Source: Rutidosis leptorrhynchoides
Taxonomy: Eukaryota; Streptophyta; Magnoliopsida; Asterales; Asteraceae
Direction: 5' to 3'
DNA length: 64,000 nt
Assembly: GCF_046630445.1 (NCBI RefSeq)
Contig: NC_092340.1
Location: forward strand, 18,268,001 to 18,332,000
Part shown: positions 58,986 through 64,000 of the stretch, one piece after another
How the letters are laid out: every line of letters starts with the position of its first letter
Position numbering within the stretch: position 1 is the stretch's first letter
Notes under the pieces: model-generated
Told to the model about the DNA's origin: nothing
Database searches by the model: none
The model's input: only the letters and a program-made list of their open reading frames with translations
Position numbers and translations under genes: made by a program

Positions 58986-61900
58986 TCATAAAACTTTTCT
59001 TGCTGTTAGTTGAGGCCCATAATGCCCTCCTATTGGTCCTGTGTGACAATGGTTTAATATTTTACTGGCTTCATTTCCAAATACACATCGGCGTATTATT
59101 CCATCGGGACAACTTTTAAACAAATGTGGATCTTCCCAGAAATAGTGTTTTATATCACTGAAGAATTTCTTTCGTTTTTGGTACGATAATCCTTTTTCAA
59201 GGAATCCACAAACTAAGTAGTTTGCATAGTCTGCAAACCATGGGATTTCTTTATAATCTATCTTCAATAGATATTCATCAGGAAAGTTGTCTTGTATGGC
59301 CGATTCATTTAGAACTTCTAATTCGGAATTTTCAAGACGAGAAAAATGATCAGCGGCGAGATTTTCTGCTCCTCTTTTATCTCGGATTTCAATATCAAAC
59401 TCTTGTAAGAGTAAGATCCAACGGATTAATCTTGGTTTAGCATCTTGTTTTGAAAATAGGTATCTAAGAGCAGAATGGTCGGTATAGACCACCGTTTTTG
59501 CTAGAACGAGATATGATCGAAATTTGTCAAAAGCAAAGACAATAGCAAGGAGTTCTTTTTCAGTAGTTGTATAGTTCGTTTGTGCTCCTTGTAACATCTT
59601 ACTAGCATAATATATAGGTTGAAATCGTTTTTCAATCCTTTGTCCTAAAACGGCTCCCATTGCAAAATTACTTGCATCGCACATTAATTCAAATGGTAGA
59701 TTCCAATTTGGTGTTATCATGATCGGTGCATTAGTGAGTTTCTCTTTAAGAATATTAAAAGATTTGATATACTCATCTGAAAAGATGAATGGAGCATCCT
59801 TTTCTAGGAGTTTATTCATAGGAGTGGCAATTTTAGAAAAATCTTTTATGAAACGTCGGTAAAAACCGGCATGCCCTAGAAAACTCCTAATTCCTCTAAC
59901 ATTGGTGGGATGTGGAAGTTTAGCAATTACATCTACTTTAGCTCTATCCACTTCAATTCCTTCTTTTGAAATTTTATGTCCAAGAACGATGCCTTCTTTA
60001 ACCATGAAATGGCATTTCTCCCAATTAAGTACTAGATTTGATTGTTCGCATCTAAGAAGCATTCGTTCCAGATTAACTAGACATGATTCAAATGTATCAC
60101 CGAAGACTGAAAAGTCATCCATGAAAACTTCCATGCATTCTTCTATCATGTCGTGAAAAATCGCCATCATAAACCTTTGAAAGGTTGCAGGGGCGTTGCA
60201 AAGTCCAAATGGCATGCGTTTGTAAGCAAAAGTACCATAAGGGCACGTGAATGTGGTTTTCTCTTGGTCCTCGGGTGCTATTGGAATTTGAAAATATCCG
60301 GAAAATCCATCTAGAAAACAATAGTAACTATTTCCTGCTAATCTTTCCAACATTTGATCTATGAAAGGTAAGGGAAAGTGATCTTTTCTGGTGGCGTCAT
60401 TTAATTTTCTATAATCAATACATACACGCCATCCTGTTACAGTCCTAGTATGAATAAGCTCATTTTTCTCATTTGTAATGACAGTCATGCCACCCTTCTT
60501 AGGTACGCATTGAACTGGGCTTACCCATAGACTATCAGAGATTGGATAAATTAGACCTGCATCTAGCTGTTTAATAATCTCTTTCTTAACTACATCTTGC
60601 ATATTAGGATTTAGTCTTCGTTGGCGTTGCACATACGTTTTATGACCTTCTTCCATAAGGATTTTATGTGTGCAATACGAAGGACTTATTCCTTTAATAT
60701 CATGAATCTTCCATGCAATGGCTGGTTTATGAGCTTTCAACACAGAAATGAGTTGTGATTTCTCATTTTCAGTAAGAGAAGACGATATTATTACAGGTAA
60801 TTCAGATTCACCATGTAAATAAGCGTATTCCAAATAGTTTGGAAGTGGCTTTAACTCTAATTTCGGAGGTTCTTCTATCGATGATTTGTATCGATATCTG
60901 TCTTCTTCTTTTAGCATTTGAATTTCTTCTGTTGTTGGTTCATATCCATTAGCTATAAGTGTAGCTAACATTTCAGCTTCATCAATTGGTTCATTACCTT
61001 CTCCTAAAGAACATTCTCCTGTTCCTTGTAATTCTGGAAATTCTTCTAATAATTCTGCATGTGCATCTATAGTTTGAATATAATAACATGTATCATCTGC
61101 AGATTGTGGTTGTTGCATTGCTCTATCAACTGAAAAGGTAACACTCTCATCCTCTATACTTAGGGTCAATTTCTTACCGAACACGTCTATCATTGCTTTA
61201 GCCGTGTTTAAGAATGGTCTTCCTAATATGAGAGGAACTTGAGAATCTTCTTCCATGTCCAAAACAACAAAATCTACTGGAAATACTAAAGTACCAACTT
61301 TAACTAGCATGTTCTCCATTATCCCTCTAGGATATTTTATTGATCTATCGGCTAGTTGTATGCTTATTCTGGTTGGTTTCAATTCTCCAAGGTCTAGTTT
61401 AGTGTATAGTGAATACGGCATTAAATTTATACTAGCACCTAAGTCTGCCAATGCTTCTATTGAACTAAGACTACCCAGAAAACATGGAATTGTGAAACTT
61501 CCTGGATCAGATAATTTTTCTGGTATCTTATTCAACAGCACTGCTGAACAATTAGCATTCATAGTAACAGCCGAGAGTTCTTCCATTTTCTTTCTATTTG
61601 AGATTAGATCTTTCAAGAATTTAGCATATCTAGGCATTCCTGAAATCACATCAATGAAAGGAAGATTTACATTTATCTGTTTAAACATATCCAAAAATTT
61701 GGATTGCTCGACTTCAAGTTTCTCTTTCTTCATTTTACTCGGGTAAGGAAGTGGTGGTTGGTATGGTTTAACATAAGGTTTATCCTTAACTGTGTTATCT
61801 TCATTAACCTTTTCAACTACCAGTTCTTTTTCCTTATCTTGATCAGGTTGTGGTTCTTGTGGAGTAGGAATAGTTTCATCAGAAGTTACAGGTATTTTCG

Positions 61901-62489
61901 GTGGTTTAAGTGTTGCACCACTTCTTGTGGTAATGGCTTTAGCTGTTTCATTCCGGGGGTTAGCATTTGTATCACTAGGTAGACTTCCCGGTTTTCTTTC
62001 ACCTATTAACCTTGCTAGGTTACTTACTTCTTGTTCCAGATTTTGAATAGAAGCTTGTTGATTTCTAAATGCTTGAGCATTTTGTTCATTGGTTTGTTTC
62101 TGAGAGGTGAAAAACTGCGTTTGAGTTTCAACTAGCTTCGTCATCATATCTTCTAAATTCGGCTTTTTATCATCGGTTTGTTGTGGTGGTTTGTTTTGAA
62201 AATTCGGTCTTTGCTGATTGTAATTATTATTGGATACTTGTTGATTGCTAGGACCTTGTTGGTTGTTGTATGGAATATTTCGGTTATAATTCTGGTTTTG
62301 ATTGTAAATCGGTCTTGGCGGTTGATAATTATTCTGATAATTATTTCCAGGCCTTTGGTTTATGTATGAAATATTCTCTCTTTGTTCCATTGTTAATTCA
62401 ATACTGAGACAATCTTTTGTCAAATGTGGTCCTCCACACTGCTCACAACTAATTCGTATTGAGTGAATATCTTTAGTCATCTTTTCCAT
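58986..62489 (-). CDS. Athila pol polyprotein (retroelement), 1167 aa
   Basis: Domains in order: zinc knuckle [13 protein letters not shown] (residues 15-27), Asn/Gln-rich linker, aspartic protease with [14 protein letters not shown] (middle third), reverse transcriptase with [18 protein letters not shown] and [12 protein letters not shown], RNase H with [15 protein letters not shown] and [12 protein letters not shown], and the start of the integrase zinc-binding region ([12 protein letters not shown]). The domain order and the FMDDFSVFG motif are typical of the Athila clade. It directly follows gag. Confidence 0.9.
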   Translation of the reverse strand: MEKMTKDIHSIRISCEQCGGPHLTKDCLSIELTMEQRENISYINQRPGNNYQNNYQPPRPIYNQNQNYNRNIPYNNQQGPSNQQVSNNNYNQQRPNFQNKPPQQTDDKKPNLEDMMTKLVETQTQFFTSQKQTNEQNAQAFRNQQASIQNLEQEVSNLARLIGERKPGSLPSDTNANPRNETAKAITTRSGATLKPPKIPVTSDETIPTPQEPQPDQDKEKELVVEKVNEDNTVKDKPYVKPYQPPLPYPSKMKKEKLEVEQSKFLDMFKQINVNLPFIDVISGMPRYAKFLKDLISNRKKMEELSAVTMNANCSAVLLNKIPEKLSDPGSFTIPCFLGSLSSIEALADLGASINLMPYSLYTKLDLGELKPTRISIQLADRSIKYPRGIMENMLVKVGTLVFPVDFVVLDMEEDSQVPLILGRPFLNTAKAMIDVFGKKLTLSIEDESVTFSVDRAMQQPQSADDTCYYIQTIDAHAELLEEFPELQGTGECSLGEGNEPIDEAEMLATLIANGYEPTTEEIQMLKEEDRYRYKSSIEEPPKLELKPLPNYLEYAYLHGESELPVIISSSLTENEKSQLISVLKAHKPAIAWKIHDIKGISPSYCTHKILMEEGHKTYVQRQRRLNPNMQDVVKKEIIKQLDAGLIYPISDSLWVSPVQCVPKKGGMTVITNEKNELIHTRTVTGWRVCIDYRKLNDATRKDHFPLPFIDQMLERLAGNSYYCFLDGFSGYFQIPIAPEDQEKTTFTCPYGTFAYKRMPFGLCNAPATFQRFMMAIFHDMIEECMEVFMDDFSVFGDTFESCLVNLERMLLRCEQSNLVLNWEKCHFMVKEGIVLGHKISKEGIEVDRAKVDVIAKLPHPTNVRGIRSFLGHAGFYRRFIKDFSKIATPMNKLLEKDAPFIFSDEYIKSFNILKEKLTNAPIMITPNWNLPFELMCDASNFAMGAVLGQRIEKRFQPIYYASKMLQGAQTNYTTTEKELLAIVFAFDKFRSYLVLAKTVVYTDHSALRYLFSKQDAKPRLIRWILLLQEFDIEIRDKRGAENLAADHFSRLENSELEVLNESAIQDNFPDEYLLKIDYKEIPWFADYANYLVCGFLEKGLSYQKRKKFFSDIKHYFWEDPHLFKSCPDGIIRRCVFGNEASKILNHCHTGPIGGHYGPQLTARKVL

Positions 62490-63554
62490 TCATCTCTCCA
62501 CAGCATCTATCTTTGCGGAAATGGAATCTAAGTCATGGCTAGAATCGGCTCTAGCTGCTTTAGATGATCTAATGATATCTTTTTCTTGGTGCCACTCATG
62601 TGAGTGGGAAGCAGTGTTATCAATAATTTTGTAAGCATCAGTTTCGGTTTTCTTCATAATAGAACCACCAGCTGCTATATCTATGTCTTTCCTTGTAGTG
62701 ATGTCGCATCCTTGGTAGAATATTTGTACTATTTGACAGGTGTCTAAACCATGTTGCGGACATCCTCTTAACAACTTTCCATATCTTGTCCATGCCTCAT
62801 ATAGAGTTTCATTTTGCTTCTGTGTAAACGTAATAATTTCTGCTTGAAGTCTTACGGCTTTAGATGCAGAATAGAATTGTTTAAGAAATTTGTCAACTAA
62901 AACATCCAATGTATCAATCGCCCCTTCAGGTAACGATTCCAACCAATCTTTGGCTTCTCCCTTTAAAGTCCAGGGAAATAACATGAGATATATCTGTTCA
63001 TCCTCCACTTCTCGGATTTTAAATAGTGTGCAGATCCTATTAAAGGTACGTAGATGTTCATTTAGATCTTCCTTCGGCGCACCACTAAATTGGCATTGAT
63101 TAGTCACCATGTGTAGAATTTGTCCTTTGATTTCATAATCTGGCGCATTAATGTCTGGATGAGTAATTGCGTGAACTTGGCCAGTGCGTTTAGCTCTCAT
63201 TCGGTCTTCCATACTTAAAGGTTCCAGATTCTCCATAATTGAATTTGTTGAATCGGAATCACTAGAGGATTCTGATTTAATGGTTCGTTCCTCAACAATC
63301 TCTGTTTGAATGATTGGTGGTTCCGGGGGAAAGTTTAGTGGTTCAGGATCTACGAACCGTTCCTGAATATTCTCCGGATTCTCAATTGTGAGGTCGGGTT
63401 CAAAAAATGGATTATCGGAAATTTGAACTGAAGTACTTGGTCGACTGGATGACGATTCTAAAGAGAAATCAACGGCGGTTATATTTGCTAAATGTCTTGA
63501 TCTAGTTACAGGTGGTGAACGTACAAAAGGTGGTGAACGTCTTGCTCGGTGCAT
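62490..63554 (-). CDS. Athila gag (retroelement), 354 aa
   Basis: The first 120 residues are acidic and Ser/Pro-rich; the gag core follows (YLMLFPWTLKGEAKDWLESL, FLKQFYSASKAVRLQAEIIT, LRGCPQHGLDTCQIVQIFYQ). Same frame register as pol, which begins directly afterwards. Structural protein of the retroelement particle. Confidence 0.88.
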   Translation of the reverse strand: MHRARRSPPFVRSPPVTRSRHLANITAVDFSLESSSSRPSTSVQISDNPFFEPDLTIENPENIQERFVDPEPLNFPPEPPIIQTEIVEERTIKSESSSDSDSTNSIMENLEPLSMEDRMRAKRTGQVHAITHPDINAPDYEIKGQILHMVTNQCQFSGAPKEDLNEHLRTFNRICTLFKIREVEDEQIYLMLFPWTLKGEAKDWLESLPEGAIDTLDVLVDKFLKQFYSASKAVRLQAEIITFTQKQNETLYEAWTRYGKLLRGCPQHGLDTCQIVQIFYQGCDITTRKDIDIAAGGSIMKKTETDAYKIIDNTASHSHEWHQEKDIIRSSKAARADSSHDLDSISAKIDAVER

Positions 63555-64000
63555 TCACTGAATATCCTATTAGTTTTAAAAAGGAAAGAAAAATTATAAT
63601 AAGTTATCCAATCAATAGACTTTTCTGATTTTGCCCACGTTTCGAATAGCCAAAAGATGCAGCAGAGGGGCAGGATTCGTTTGGTCTCAATATAATTGAG
63701 GACTGTTTGGCTCCAATAACCCGGTCCACGTACAAATCCAACTATTACTACGAACCAGAAAATTTTGATGTCTATCAATTTAACCACTTAAAATAAATTT
63801 TCGTAATTTTAAGAAATTTAGATAAGGAGTAGAACAAAAATCTATGTCCTAAAACTAGAATAACGAGAAATAAGAAAGAAAAAGAGTTCGTCGGAAAAAT
63901 GTCGAAAAAGAAAAATGGTTGAAAAATAAAAGGTGACGGAAAAATTAAAGAAACTTATAAAACTTAAAAGTACTTGACTAACCTAACCTTATTACTACAA
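63555..64000 (-). other. 5' leader of the large Athila element
   Basis: AT-rich DNA upstream of gag on the minus strand. No primer binding site is seen, so the LTR boundary lies to the right of the window. Confidence 0.6.

Larger units (their letters stand above)
49802..64000 (-). mobile_element. Large Athila-type element, minus strand, extends past the right edge
   Basis: From right to left: leader, gag, pol (zinc knuckle, protease, reverse transcriptase, RNase H), integrase, an accessory zinc-knuckle frame, an env-like frame, 3' noncoding DNA, polypurine tract and 3' LTR. The 5' LTR and primer site are beyond 64000. Coding parts are long and mostly open. It is broken in perhaps one or two places in pol. 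It interrupts the gag of the plus-strand element to the left. Confidence 0.9.

Overview
This is a plant nuclear window, very probably from the daisy family (Asteraceae). The evidence is intron-rich plant genes and nested Athila-type and Tekay-type Ty3/gypsy elements whose LTR ends (TGTAGTGACCCGAAC, TGTGATGACCCGG) I recall from Asteraceae genomes. The family assignment is from memory of sequence style, not from a search.

Layout. Bases 1-18,180 are a stack of LTR retrotransposons. An Athila-type element (plus strand, 3' part) lies in the 5' coding region of a minus-strand Ty3 element. The LTR of that Ty3 element is split by a second, rearranged Athila-type element (5887-12149, target duplication ACAAT). 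To the right is the 3' end and LTR of a plus-strand Ty3 element. Bases 18,181-38,640 are a host gene island with three genes: an NF-YB transcription factor subunit (18778-21796, six coding exons, one of only 6 nt), a DNL-type zinc-finger protein, probably a plastid HSP70 escort protein (26395-27371), and importin alpha-9 (minus strand, 33117-38489, 11 coding exons). Small DNA transposons and SINEs sit between and inside these genes, several with readable target duplications. One is a Pack-MULE carrying a piece of a receptor-like kinase gene. Bases 38,641-64,000 are again retrotransposons: the 5' part of a Tekay-type element ending about 150 bp from the importin start codon, a short unassigned stretch, a plus-strand Athila-like element with a 12-word repeat array in its LTR, and a long minus-strand Athila-type element that runs off the right edge with gag, pol, integrase, an accessory zinc-knuckle frame and an env-like frame.

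The most unusual signal is in the LTR promoters. Just upstream of the TATA box, several LTRs carry two copies of a GC-rich, mostly palindromic word of about 17 bp. The start-to-start distance is exactly 32 bp in every case, although the word itself (CCATGCGACTCGCATGG, CATGCGATCGCATG, CGCGAGTTGCGGAGTTT) and the spacer differ between LTRs. The two copies within one LTR match each other. A further pair with the same pitch lies inside the right-hand Athila element, upstream of its env-like frame, and another LTR has about 12 degenerate words at a 20-24 bp pitch. The 32 and 21 bp steps are close to three and two DNA turns.

The host genes have no evident functional link to one another. Exon boundaries were placed by reading frame, GT/GC-AG sites and recalled family sequences. 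No alignment was run.
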